64,000 bases of DNA from RYN-122 sp963761655 (GTDB taxonomy: Bacteria > Actinomycetota > Actinomycetes > Mycobacteriales > SCTD01), in assembly GCA_963761655.1 (NCBI GenBank), contig CAVXHI010000011.1:248001-312000 (forward strand), given 5' to 3'. Shown here piece by piece: positions 8,060 to 16,576 of this stretch. The notes beneath the pieces were generated by a model that saw only the letters and a list, made by a program, of their open reading frames with translations, had not been told where the DNA came from and did no database searches. The stretch's first letter is position 1; each line of letters opens with the position of its first letter. Both the position numbers and the translations under genes were made by a program.

Positions 8060-10691
8060 CTGGCAGGAGGGCAGTCGCGTGATGCGCGCCCGGTGTCAGT
8101 TCACGCGGCCCGTGCCCCGGCAGCAGGAGTTCCACAGTGGTGCTCGCGGGCACTGTCACGTCCACGTGCAACTCGGACCCGGTGACCTGCCATGCCACTG
8201 CAACCAGCCCGTACGGCGTGCGGTGCGAGGCGGATGCACGGGTGAGGCCGCCGCCGGGACGGGGCGCGATGCGGGCGCGCCGCCAGCCCGGCTCGAGGAG
8301 CTGCAGCCCAGCGACGTGCTGGTGCAGGAAGCTGATGACGGCGCCCTTGCTGTAGTGGTTCAACGACGCGTGTGGCTCGCCTGACCCACTGATGCCGTCC
8401 CACTGCTCCCACACGGTCGTCGCCCCCCGCTCGAGCATGAGCAGCCAGGACGGCTCGGCGTCCTGCAGGAGCACCTCGTAGGCGAGGTCGAGGTGTCCGT
8501 GGTCCGCCAGCGCCGGCAGCAGGAAGGGTGTGGCAAGGAACCCGGTCCCCACTCGGCAGCCGGCCTCGCGCACGAGCTCCGCCAAGCGGTCTGCCACCGA
8601 CCGCCGGCGGCTGGGCGGGATCAGCCCGAAGGCGAGCGCACGCGCGCAGGTCGCCTGGCTGTCCGGAGTCGTCCGGCCGTCCGCGGACAGGAACTCGCGC
8701 TGCCACGCATCGGCGATCGCGTCGGCGAGCGCTGAGTACCGGGTCGCCTCGTCCTCCCGTCCCAGTACGTGGGCGGCCTGGGCGAGCTGCGAGGCCGACC
8801 GGTACAGGTAGGCGGTCGCGACCGGACCGGGGTCCTCGACCTCAGCCCGGGCGATGGCTGCGGCGACGTCGTCCCCGGGCTCGAGCCACTCGCCGAAGTG
8901 CCAGCCCGTGTCCCACAGGTACTGCTCGTGTGCCGCGGGGTCGGGCTGGCGCGCGAGACGGGCGGCCCGTCGTCCGGTCCTGGCGGCCCTGGCGGCGTAG
9001 TCGACCCACGCCTGCATCGACGGCCACTGGTCCGCGAGCACGCGAGCGTCGCCGGTCGCACGGTAGACCTGCCACGGCACCTGCACGGCGGCGTCGCCCC
9101 ACCCGGACGAGCCCTCGACGGACGGCCACCAGTCGGGGCTGCGGTCGTCGCCGGGGTGCGACTCGGGGACCAGGCTCGTCACCCTGCCGTCCGGTCGCTG
9201 GTCGGCCGCGAGGTCGCGGAGCCACTTGAGGCTGAAACCTGCGGTGTCGTAGAGGAACGCCGCCGTCTCGGCGAAGATCTGGCAGTCACCCGTCCAGCCC
9301 GCGCGCTCCCGCGTCGGGCAGTCGGTCGGCAGGTCGCAGGCGTTCCCGCGAAAGCTCCAGTCCGCGATGCGGTGCACGGCCTCGAGCCGGGGGTCGGAGC
9401 AGGAGAAGGTGCCGAGCCGGGCGAAGTCGGTGTGCACGACGATCCCCGTGACGTCGTCGACAGTCAGCGCCGATCGGTGCGCCTCCACCCGCACGTACTG
9501 GAACCCCTTCGTGCTGTGCCGGGGCTCGAACACCTCGTCTGCACGCCCCGCCGACGTGACGCGGTCGACCTGGAAGGGCACCGAGCGGTCCACCGTGGTC
9601 GAGGCCGGCGACGCGATGTGCTCCTGCGTCACGTCCCCGTGCTCGTCGAGCCACTCGCCGTAGGTCAGGGTCGTCTCCTCGCCCGCCAGACCGAGTCCCC
9701 GCAGGCGCACCCAACCGCTGACGTTCTGGCCCAGGTCCACCACCCACCGGTGCGGAGCGAGCTGTCGCACCCCGACGGGACGCAGCTCCTGGACCCGGCG
9801 CACCGGCGGGGCCGGGGAGGCGCACAGGTCCAGGTGCCCGTGGTCCTCGACCCGGACCGGGGCCCAGGACGACCACTGCGACCACGGTCGGCGCTGCCGC
9901 AGGTCGTGGACCTCCCCCGCCATCAGGTCCGCCGCGAGGACGTGGCTCGGTGCTGCGCGCCAGTCGCCGCCAGAGCCGCTGATGAGCTGCTCACCGTCCG
10001 CCGTGGTGACGACGAGCTGAGCCAGCAGGGCCGTCGTCGTGCCGTAGTCGTCGACGCGGCGGGCGACGCTGTTCTGCCCGCGCCACCACCCGTCGGACAG
10101 CAGCGCACCGAGCACGTTCTCGCCGGGGACGAGCAGGTCGGTCACGTCGAAGGTCTGGACCTGCAGCCGACTGCGGTACGCCGTCCAGCCCGGCGTCAGC
10201 TCCTCGTCGCCGACCCGGTGCCCGTTGACGAACGCCTCGTACACCCCGTGGGCGGTGGCGTGCAGGCGGGCCCGGACGACCTGGACGTCGCCAGGGAGCC
10301 GGACCGGCCCGGCGAGCTGCGTGACGGGCCGCTGGCGTGGAGGGCCGGCGCCCTCCACCGGCGCGACCCAGTCGGCCTGCCAGTCCTGAGGGCGGAGCAG
10401 CCCGTGCTCGTAGAGACCCGTCTGCGACCAGACGCTCTCGCCGAGGTCGGTCCAGGTCTTGACCCGCCAGGGGACCACCGCTCCTGACAGCGGGACCGTC
10501 TCGGCCCTGACGAAGGTGGACGCGGACGAGGCGACGCGGCCGGAGTCCCAGGACCCGGCCACCACCCGGTAGGCGTCCTGCCGGGTGGCGCCGTCGGGCA
10601 GCGTCCAGGACAGGGTGGGCGCGGCGTCGCCGAGGTCGAGCGGACGGACGAGGTGGTCGACCCGGAGCCTGGTCGGCGCCGCACCGCTCAC
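8034..10691 (-). CDS. Alpha-L-rhamnosidase, glycoside hydrolase family 78
   Basis: This 885-residue enzyme releases L-rhamnose from rhamnosides such as plant flavonoid glycosides or pectin fragments. It has the GH78 layout: N-terminal beta-sandwich domains (about residues 1-400), the (alpha/alpha)6 catalytic barrel (about 420-770) and a C-terminal beta domain. The catalytic signature DCPTRERAGWTGDCQIF lies near residue 460. There is no signal peptide, so it acts in the cytoplasm on imported glycosides. Its GTG start overlaps the SemiSWEET stop as GTGA. The last seven residues (MTSHDVV) and the stop at 8034-8036 come from the inserted IS256 end. On the other side of the IS the native frame would have ended at once with Gly-stop, so the enzyme is essentially complete. 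Confidence 0.93.
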   Translation of the reverse strand: MSGAAPTRLRVDHLVRPLDLGDAAPTLSWTLPDGATRQDAYRVVAGSWDSGRVASSASTFVRAETVPLSGAVVPWRVKTWTDLGESVWSQTGLYEHGLLRPQDWQADWVAPVEGAGPPRQRPVTQLAGPVRLPGDVQVVRARLHATAHGVYEAFVNGHRVGDEELTPGWTAYRSRLQVQTFDVTDLLVPGENVLGALLSDGWWRGQNSVARRVDDYGTTTALLAQLVVTTADGEQLISGSGGDWRAAPSHVLAADLMAGEVHDLRQRRPWSQWSSWAPVRVEDHGHLDLCASPAPPVRRVQELRPVGVRQLAPHRWVVDLGQNVSGWVRLRGLGLAGEETTLTYGEWLDEHGDVTQEHIASPASTTVDRSVPFQVDRVTSAGRADEVFEPRHSTKGFQYVRVEAHRSALTVDDVTGIVVHTDFARLGTFSCSDPRLEAVHRIADWSFRGNACDLPTDCPTRERAGWTGDCQIFAETAAFLYDTAGFSLKWLRDLAADQRPDGRVTSLVPESHPGDDRSPDWWPSVEGSSGWGDAAVQVPWQVYRATGDARVLADQWPSMQAWVDYAARAARTGRRAARLARQPDPAAHEQYLWDTGWHFGEWLEPGDDVAAAIARAEVEDPGPVATAYLYRSASQLAQAAHVLGREDEATRYSALADAIADAWQREFLSADGRTTPDSQATCARALAFGLIPPSRRRSVADRLAELVREAGCRVGTGFLATPFLLPALADHGHLDLAYEVLLQDAEPSWLLMLERGATTVWEQWDGISGSGEPHASLNHYSKGAVISFLHQHVAGLQLLEPGWRRARIAPRPGGGLTRASASHRTPYGLVAVAWQVTGSELHVDVTVPASTTVELLLPGHGPRELTPGAHHATALLPGMTSHDVV
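8060..8067. repeat. Right 8-bp target site duplication of the IS
   Basis: CTGGCAGG here matches 6610-6617. These bases encode the native C-terminal Leu-Pro-Gly codons of the rhamnosidase on the minus strand. Confidence 0.8.
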
Positions 10692-11023
10692 GCGCTCGTG
10701 GTCAGGGTCGGCTCACCGCGGCGCTGCTCGACGCGGTCGGCCGGAAGGCTCGGGGCTTCAGGTGCCGGGACCCTGCTCGCCGAGCCGAGCTTGAGACGGA
10801 CGAGGACCAGAGCGAGGCCGAGCGACAGGACGTTGCACAGCACGGTGGCCGGCGCATGGACGAGAAGCCCGTAGGCCGCCCAGACCACGAAGCCGACGAC
10901 CATGCAGAGCAGGTACAGCCAGGTCACGTCGTCGCAGGAACGCGACCGCCAGCAGCGGTGGATCTGTGGCAACCACGCGCCGGTCGTGAGCGCGGCCGCG
11001 AGCAGTCCGACGGCGTTGGTCAT
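10688..11023 (-). CDS. SemiSWEET-type sugar transporter
   Basis: This 111-residue membrane protein belongs to the SemiSWEET family, which moves sugars down their gradient as dimers of three-helix bundles. Helix 1 contains the family motif with a PQ pair (TGAWLPQI, about residues 14-21), followed by RCWRSRSCDDVTW and helices at about 35-55 and 60-80. The hydrophilic C-tail of about 35 residues is longer than usual. Its ATG overlaps the stop of the ROK gene (ATGA), and its own stop overlaps the start of the rhamnosidase (GTGA). It may move rhamnose or a rhamnoside, inferred from the operon rather than from any residue. Confidence 0.85.
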   Translation of the reverse strand: MTNAVGLLAAALTTGAWLPQIHRCWRSRSCDDVTWLYLLCMVVGFVVWAAYGLLVHAPATVLCNVLSLGLALVLVRLKLGSASRVPAPEAPSLPADRVEQRRGEPTLTTSA

Positions 11024-11970
11024 CGGCTGACCTCCTGCAGTACCCGCACGGACGCGGATGTCCTGGTGAGCAGGGCTGCGCCGAGCGCGGCGGCGTCGGG
11101 TCCCAACTGCGATACTTCGAGGTTCGGCTGCTCCGTCTCCCAGCGTGGCAGCTCCGCGAGGGCGTCACGCACGCTCCCGACCAGTCGACGGTCCGTGGCC
11201 AAGGACCCGCCCAGCACGACGAGCGACGGGTCGAGCACCTCCACGAGGGCAGTCAGCCCGGCCGCGAGGTGCACCGCGATCTCGTGCGCGGCAGCCTGCG
11301 CGACAGGGTCGAGGTCGGAGAGCGCGAGGACGGCTCGTGCGTCGCCCAGGGGGTCGAGCACTCCGGCAGGAGCGAGCACGTCCGGATGGCGCCGGACCGT
11401 CGCACGAACGCCGGAACCACCCGCGTACTGCTGCCAGCAGCCCCGTCGCCCGCACCCGCAGACGCGTCGTCCCGCCCCGAGGCGCAGGTGGCCGACACGG
11501 CCGGTGAGCCCGTGACCGCCTCGGAGCAGGACGCCCTCTGAGACGATCCCGCCGTCGATCTCGTCGTCGACGCGGACGTGGAGCAGGAGGGGTTCGGCGA
11601 CCACCCGGGCGTGGTGCTCAGCCCAGGCCGCGGCCTGGCCGCCGTCGACGACCAGCACCTGTCGGCCGTCGAGGGCGCCGAGCCCCTGCACGATCCGCCG
11701 GCCGTCCGTCAGCCGGTCCCCAGGCGTCGACACGGCCAGGACCAGGCGGTCCACGCGGACAGTGGCCTCCAGCAGCCGCAACAGCGCTGCCGTCGCACCG
11801 ACGACATCGCCGTCCGGGGGCACGTCGACCGCGGCCTGGGCCACGACCTGGTCGTCGACGTCGAGGACGACTCCGGCGACCCGCGACAGGCCGACCTCGA
11901 CCCCGGCGACGAAGTCGGCCTCGTCCGGCGCAGGCGGACGAGCGGCGGGTGTCTGTGGGGCGACAGGCAT
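11020..11970 (-). CDS. ROK-family protein with altered active-site motifs
   Basis: This 316-residue protein has the fold of ROK sugar kinases and regulators. It has no N-terminal helix-turn-helix, so it is kinase-like rather than an XylR/NagC-type repressor. The zinc motif CGCGRRGCWQQ (about residues 193-203) keeps the three-cysteine pattern, but the usual Glu after the last Cys is Gln. The motif normally reading GExGH is TGRVGH here, and the N-terminal phosphate loop (normally DxGGT) reads GVEVGLSR. These changes raise doubt about kinase activity. It overlaps the SemiSWEET start by four bases, and 52 bp separate it from the beta-lactamase-fold gene. A role in sugar sensing or in a modified phosphorylation step is possible. 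Confidence 0.82.
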   Translation of the reverse strand: MPVAPQTPAARPPAPDEADFVAGVEVGLSRVAGVVLDVDDQVVAQAAVDVPPDGDVVGATAALLRLLEATVRVDRLVLAVSTPGDRLTDGRRIVQGLGALDGRQVLVVDGGQAAAWAEHHARVVAEPLLLHVRVDDEIDGGIVSEGVLLRGGHGLTGRVGHLRLGAGRRVCGCGRRGCWQQYAGGSGVRATVRRHPDVLAPAGVLDPLGDARAVLALSDLDPVAQAAAHEIAVHLAAGLTALVEVLDPSLVVLGGSLATDRRLVGSVRDALAELPRWETEQPNLEVSQLGPDAAALGAALLTRTSASVRVLQEVSR

Positions 11971-12022
11971 GCAGGCCTCGGATCGTGGTCGGGTGTGGCG
12001 CACCGTGCGGCCCGGCGGCGGA

Positions 12023-13264
12023 CTAGAGCGCGGCGTAGAGCGACGTGAGGACCTTGGCCTGCAACCGGTCGAGGCCTGGTGTGTAGTCCGTGCGGATGCT
12101 GGCGAAGCTGAGCCCGGCGTCCGGGTCGCCGACGACGAGCTGCCCGCCGAAGCCGGCCGAGAAGAACGTCCGGGGGTTGGGACCGAAGGCCAGCGTGCGC
12201 TTGCGGCGCGGGTTGGGGGCGAGCCCGTACGAGACGGCGGTCGGGCGGACGGCCAGGCGCCGGAGCAGCGGCGGGAGCGCCGACGCCGCGACCGTGTCCC
12301 GGATCGTGTGCCGCGTGCGGGACAACTGCTCGACCGACTCGGGCTGCAGCAGCGTCGTCCCGTCCAGGCTGCCGCCCGCTGCCAGACAGGCGAACAGGCG
12401 TGCGAGAGAGGGTGCCGTCGTCGTGCCGTTGCTGGCGGGGATCTCGGCCTCGAGGAACGCCGGTGTGCGCAGGGCCTCCTCCACGCGGTCGAGGAGGGTG
12501 CCGTCACCGTCGCCCAGGAAGGCTCGGCCGGCCAGGCTCCGGGGATCGGCGGAGCGACGGGTGATCGACACGGCCAGCCTCCGCTGGGCCCACGACATCG
12601 CCGCGGGGTCCGCGACCTGCACCCTGGCAACCCTGTCCAGGTCGGCCCCGCGGGTCCCGAGGTGGGCGTCCAGGCCGAGGGGCTCAGCGACGTCGGTGCG
12701 GAACAGGTCACCGATCGTGCGTCCGGTGGTGCGGCGGACGACCTCGTTGAGCAGCCAGCCGTAGCTCACGGCGTGGTAGCCGTGCTGGGTGCCCGGGCGC
12801 CACGTGGGTGTGGACTGCGCCAGCGACGCGGCGATCGCGTCGTGGTCCTTCCACCCGGCGCAGCCGTCCGCGTCCAGCTGGGCGACCTGGCCGTCGAAGC
12901 CGAGGACGCCGGAGGAGTGCACGAGCACGTGGTGCAGCGTGATGGCCTCTTTGCCGTGCGCCCCGAACTCGGGCCACCACGTCGCGAGCGGCGTCGTGTG
13001 GTCGAGGATCCCCTGCTCCACCAGGCGCGCGACGACGACGGCCGCCCAGGACTTGGTGATGGAGGCGACCGGGGTGAGCGTCTGTGCCCGCCAAGGCTGT
13101 CCGGGCCGCTCGTACCCGCCCCACAGGTCGACGACGAGCTGACCGTCGACGTAGGCGGCGAAGCCGCCTCCGCCACGGCCCCATGCGGCGGCGGAGCTCG
13201 CCACGGTGTCCTGGACCCGGTCGAACCCCGGGGCGACGACGCCGTGGACAGTGCTGCCGGTCAT
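12023..13264 (-). CDS. Serine hydrolase of the class C beta-lactamase fold (esterase EstB-like)
   Basis: This 413-residue cytoplasmic protein has no signal peptide. The catalytic S-x-x-K motif is SITK near residue 68 (VASITKSWAAV). A Tyr-containing second motif (YHAVSYGWLLNEV) lies near 170, and GFGGQLVVGDPD near 375 supplies the C-terminal Gly-rich strand typical of EstB and related esterases. Such enzymes hydrolyse esters rather than beta-lactams. In this operon it may deacylate acylated glycosides before the rhamnosidase acts, which is inferred. Its ATG overlaps the stop of the upstream alpha/beta hydrolase (ATGA). The stop is TAG at 12023-12025. Confidence 0.87.
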   Translation of the reverse strand: MTGSTVHGVVAPGFDRVQDTVASSAAAWGRGGGGFAAYVDGQLVVDLWGGYERPGQPWRAQTLTPVASITKSWAAVVVARLVEQGILDHTTPLATWWPEFGAHGKEAITLHHVLVHSSGVLGFDGQVAQLDADGCAGWKDHDAIAASLAQSTPTWRPGTQHGYHAVSYGWLLNEVVRRTTGRTIGDLFRTDVAEPLGLDAHLGTRGADLDRVARVQVADPAAMSWAQRRLAVSITRRSADPRSLAGRAFLGDGDGTLLDRVEEALRTPAFLEAEIPASNGTTTAPSLARLFACLAAGGSLDGTTLLQPESVEQLSRTRHTIRDTVAASALPPLLRRLAVRPTAVSYGLAPNPRRKRTLAFGPNPRTFFSAGFGGQLVVGDPDAGLSFASIRTDYTPGLDRLQAKVLTSLYAAL

Positions 13265-14097
13265 CGTGGCAGCCCCGCGGGGACGGCGGACAGGCGCTGG
13301 ACCTGCGTGCGTCCGGCCTCGTCCACGGTGGCGAGGAAGTCGAGCACCTCGCTGCCGGACTCCTCGGCGTGGTCGACGAGGTAGTTGTGCCCGGCCCCCT
13401 CGAAGGTCACGAGCCGAGCTCCGGTCAGCTCTGCGAGGCGCCGGCCCTCGGCGTACGGGACGACCCGGTCCGCGGTGCCGTGGAGGACGAGCGCGGGAAC
13501 GGCGACGCTCCGCACGTCGGTCTCCGCGGTCGCGTAGGCGGCGGTCGCCCTGGCCTGCGCCACCACTGTCGCGAGGGGACGGCGAGACTGTGCGAGGACC
13601 CGTTGGTCGCGCAGGACGCGGTCGCGCGGCGCGGACGTGCCGTAGAGAGAGCGCGCTGACAGCCGGTCGCGCACGGCGCCCGGCAGGAGCCGCTCGACCA
13701 GCAGGGGCCAGGCGCTGGGCGGTCTGGACGGGGAGGTCTTGGCCATGGTGCAGCCCAGCACCAGCGACGCCACCCGCCGCGGCTCGCGGACAGCGAGCTC
13801 GAGGGCGATCCCGCCACCCATGGACACCCCGTAGACGTGGGCGGACGGGCAGCCGGCCGCGTCGAGCACCGCGAGGGCGTCGTCGACCATGCACTGCATC
13901 GACGTCGGAGCCGGCGCACCGCTCGCGCCCAGCCCGCGGTTGTCGAACGTGAGCACGCGGTGCCGGGCGGCGAGGTGGTCGACGACGGGCCACCAGGACG
14001 CGGACGTGAAGCCGAGCCCCATCACCAGCAGAAGCGGCGTTCCCGTCCCTCGAGCCTCCCAGTGGACCACCGTTCCGGACGTGTGCGTGACGGGCAT
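13261..14097 (-). CDS. Alpha/beta hydrolase, first gene of the rhamnoside operon
   Basis: This 278-residue hydrolase has the classical triad: the nucleophile in GVSMGGG near residue 92, the acid in HGTADRVVP near 215 and His in GAGHNYLVDH near 243. An oxyanion-hole motif, VMGLGF, lies near 25. The ATG at 14097 is preferred because GAGGAG lies about 7 bases upstream; a TTG at 14124 is in frame but less likely. It heads a minus-strand operon of five genes, four junctions of which are overlapping or within 52 bp. Two palindromic operators lie 40-100 bp upstream, shared with the divergent TetR gene. The substrate is unknown, probably an ester. Confidence 0.9.
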   Translation of the reverse strand: MPVTHTSGTVVHWEARGTGTPLLLVMGLGFTSASWWPVVDHLAARHRVLTFDNRGLGASGAPAPTSMQCMVDDALAVLDAAGCPSAHVYGVSMGGGIALELAVREPRRVASLVLGCTMAKTSPSRPPSAWPLLVERLLPGAVRDRLSARSLYGTSAPRDRVLRDQRVLAQSRRPLATVVAQARATAAYATAETDVRSVAVPALVLHGTADRVVPYAEGRRLAELTGARLVTFEGAGHNYLVDHAEESGSEVLDFLATVDEAGRTQVQRLSAVPAGLPR

Positions 14098-14136
14098 CTG
14101 GGGCTCCTCGCCCTCGACCTGCAACGGAGACGCAAG

Positions 14137-14195
14137 ACTAGCGATCGATAGTCGCCGAGCGCAAGAGCCGGCTCCTGCACACTAGCGATCGCTAG
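14137..14195. promoter_or_regulatory. Twin palindromic operators for the adjacent TetR regulator
   Basis: CTAGCGATCGCTAG at 14182-14195 is a perfect 14-bp palindrome. At 14137-14152, ACTAGCGATCGATAGT is the same site with one mismatch. Their centres are 44 bp apart, about four helical turns. They lie between the divergent hydrolase operon and the TetR gene. A TTGACG hexamer at 14204-14209 just downstream could be the -35 box for the TetR gene. Confidence 0.8.
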
Positions 14196-14223
14196 CCGAG
14201 GGGTTGACGGTCCGGGAGGGACG

Positions 14224-14928
14224 GTGCTCTCCTGTGGCGTGCTTCACGACCTCGCCCTCGGGGCGCGACCTGCCGGCCGTCCGACGATCCCTGCCTGGCG
14301 CAGCGACCTCGATCCGTACGCGCTACCACCTACGCCAGCGCTGACGCTGGGGCAGCGGCGCGTCCTGGCTGCCTGCCTGCAGCAGTTCGCGACCAAGGGT
14401 TTCCTCGCGAGCTCCACGCGGGACATCGCCGCCTCCATCGGGATGCAGTCGCCCAGCCTCTACAACCACTTCCCGAGCAAGGACGCCATGCTCGCCGCGG
14501 TCGTCCTGCTCGGCTACGAGCACTACTACGAGCGCCTCGTGGCTGCGCTGCTCGCGACGGACGGCTCCCCGACGGCGCAGCTGTCGGCCGTCGTGCGGCA
14601 GCACATCGTCACCTGCTGCGAGTACGCGGGTCTCATGCTCGTGCTCGACCGCGAGGTCGAGCGCCTCCCCCAGGACGCGCTCGCCACCGTGCTGACCTAC
14701 CGCAGCCAGGCCAGCGTCCTGCTGGAACAGGTGCTGCTGCGCGGGCAGGAGGCAGGTCTGTTCACCGTCCAGCACCCCGAGACCACCGTGCTCTCGATCG
14801 CCTACATGGGGCAGGCCGCTGCACTGAGCTTCGCCTACCGCGAGGACCTCGTCGCCGCGACGTACGCCGACGAGTTCGTCGACCTGGCTCTGCGCATCGT
14901 CGGCGCCCAGCCCGTGGAGACCTCGTGA
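14224..14928 (+). CDS. TetR-family transcriptional regulator
   Basis: This 234-residue regulator has a TetR helix-turn-helix at about residues 55-100 (STRDIAASIGMQSPSLYNHF) after an unusually long 40-residue N-terminal extension. The C-terminal helical domain would bind a ligand. It is divergent from the rhamnoside operon with two palindromic operators between them, so it probably represses that operon and itself. Its TGA overlaps the GTG of the following lipoprotein gene, so it is also translationally coupled to a binding-protein module. The GTG at 14224 is the assumed start; a later start near the HTH cannot be excluded. Confidence 0.9.
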   Translation: MLSCGVLHDLALGARPAGRPTIPAWRSDLDPYALPPTPALTLGQRRVLAACLQQFATKGFLASSTRDIAASIGMQSPSLYNHFPSKDAMLAAVVLLGYEHYYERLVAALLATDGSPTAQLSAVVRQHIVTCCEYAGLMLVLDREVERLPQDALATVLTYRSQASVLLEQVLLRGQEAGLFTVQHPETTVLSIAYMGQAAALSFAYREDLVAATYADEFVDLALRIVGAQPVETS

Positions 14929-16547
14929 GCACCGCGCGACAGCGCCTGCTCACGGGCGCCTTCGTCGCCTGTCTGCTCACCGGGTGCGGCACGACCGTCC
15001 CGCAGAGCCTGCAGACGGCGCAGGGCGGTGGCACCGGGACCGGCGCCGACGGGTCCGGGACGGACGCCTCCGGGAGCACCGCAGCGGGCGGGGTCGGTGC
15101 AGCGCCCGACAGCGATCAGACAGCCCTGGACGGAGGCCAGCCGGCTGCTGGCACCGGTGCAGCCTCCGGCCGGGGCGGCGGCAGCACCGCGGTGACCAGC
15201 GACGGGGGCAGGGCCGGGGCGACCGCAGCCGGCGGCGCCCCCGCGACCGGACAGTCGCCTGCGGGGCGAGCCGTCGGTGCGCTGGCGGCGAAGGGCCGGG
15301 GCTGGGACGAGAAGCGCGTGTACGTCGGCATCCCGACCGCAGACGACGCGAACGCCCAGTTCAAGTCCCTCGGCGCCAACTTCGACAGTGGCAGCGTCCG
15401 TGGCGACATCGATGCCATCGTCGCCGACATCAACAAGTCCGGCGGCATCCTCGGCCGTCAGCTGGTGCCGGTGTACCGCGACGCCAAGTCGACCGACTAC
15501 GCCAGCAACGCGGCCTCGACCGCGCAGGCGATGTGCACCTACTTCACGCAGGACCGGCCCGTCATCGCCGTCATCAACGGCGCCCCTCAGCTCGACGGTC
15601 TCGACACCTTCCACCGGTGCCTCGAGCGCGTGTCCGTCTCCCTGGTGAGCTTCACCAACACCGACTACGCCGACACGGACTACCAGCGGCTCGGCCCGCA
15701 CCTGTTCAGTGCGGCGTCCCTGAGCACCGACCTCATCGTCCCGAACCTCATCTCCTCCCTGAAGCGTCAGGGCTTCTTCACGGGCTGGGACGTGCGGAGC
15801 GGCAGCGCCTCCGACGCCCCGGTCAAGGTGGGGGTGCTCGAGCCGGACAGCCCCCAGGGCCACCACGTCGCGACGCTGTTCAAGAGCGAGCTGCGCAAGG
15901 TCGGGCTGTCCGTCGCCTCCGAGTACTTCTACGACCCCAGCGGTTCTGGAGGGAAGAGCCAGTCCGAGGTCCTGCAGTTCCAGTCCGCGGGCGTCAGCCA
16001 CGTCCTGAACCTCCCGCCGATCGAGGCGGAGGTCCTGCAGTTCCAGCTGACGGCCGAGACGCAGCGCTACCGGCCCCGCTACGGCATCACCTCCTTCGAC
16101 CTCCCGCTGACGGTGCAGGAGAACGCTGCGATCGTCCCGCCCGCGCAGCAGGTCGGCAGCATGGGCATCGGCTGGCAGCCCTACAACGACGTCGACGCCG
16201 CGCACGACCCGGGCGACTCGCCCGGACGGCGCGCGTGCCTGGACACCTTGCGCCGAGGAGGACAGACGTTCAGCGGCAGCCAGCGACGGGCGGCGCTCAT
16301 CGCCGTGCTGTTCTGCGACGCCCTGCACCTCGTCCGCGACGCAGCCGTCGCGAGCGGTGGCTTCGACGGGGATGCGCTCCTCGCGGGGACGAGCAGGGCC
16401 GGGCTCCGGCTCGCCACGGCAGGCACCTTCCGGAGCAACCTCTCCGACAGGCACCACGGCGTGCCCGGCTCCTACCGGGACCTGCAGTACCGCAAGGACT
16501 GCTCCTGCTTCACCTACGTCGGCGGCGACCGGAAGTTCACCGGCTGA
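14925..16547 (+). CDS. Type-1 periplasmic-binding lipoprotein (paralogue 1)
   Basis: This 540-residue protein is a lipoprotein with signal residues 1-20 and lipobox LLTGC (Cys21). A Gly/Thr/Ala-rich linker covers about residues 25-115. The rest is a periplasmic-binding fold of the branched-chain amino acid/amide class (from GWDEKRVYVGIPT at about 125, with GGILGRQLVPVY near 172). It ends with a conserved CSCFTY before the C-terminus. Two paralogues lie at 21994 and 62116. No ABC permease or ATPase is nearby. The GTG overlaps the TetR stop, and a PucR-like regulator follows after 29 bp. The ligand is unknown. Confidence 0.85.
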   Translation: MSTARQRLLTGAFVACLLTGCGTTVPQSLQTAQGGGTGTGADGSGTDASGSTAAGGVGAAPDSDQTALDGGQPAAGTGAASGRGGGSTAVTSDGGRAGATAAGGAPATGQSPAGRAVGALAAKGRGWDEKRVYVGIPTADDANAQFKSLGANFDSGSVRGDIDAIVADINKSGGILGRQLVPVYRDAKSTDYASNAASTAQAMCTYFTQDRPVIAVINGAPQLDGLDTFHRCLERVSVSLVSFTNTDYADTDYQRLGPHLFSAASLSTDLIVPNLISSLKRQGFFTGWDVRSGSASDAPVKVGVLEPDSPQGHHVATLFKSELRKVGLSVASEYFYDPSGSGGKSQSEVLQFQSAGVSHVLNLPPIEAEVLQFQLTAETQRYRPRYGITSFDLPLTVQENAAIVPPAQQVGSMGIGWQPYNDVDAAHDPGDSPGRRACLDTLRRGGQTFSGSQRRAALIAVLFCDALHLVRDAAVASGGFDGDALLAGTSRAGLRLATAGTFRSNLSDRHHGVPGSYRDLQYRKDCSCFTYVGGDRKFTG

Positions 16548-16576
16548 GGCCCTCGAGGACCCGGCAGGAGGCCACC

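Noticed and set aside
8769..10487. A 572-codon open frame on the plus strand opposite the rhamnosidase
   Set aside because: It is a GC-bias shadow: the amino acid content is Arg/Gly/Val/Asp-rich with no domain, while the minus strand encodes a complete GH78 enzyme.
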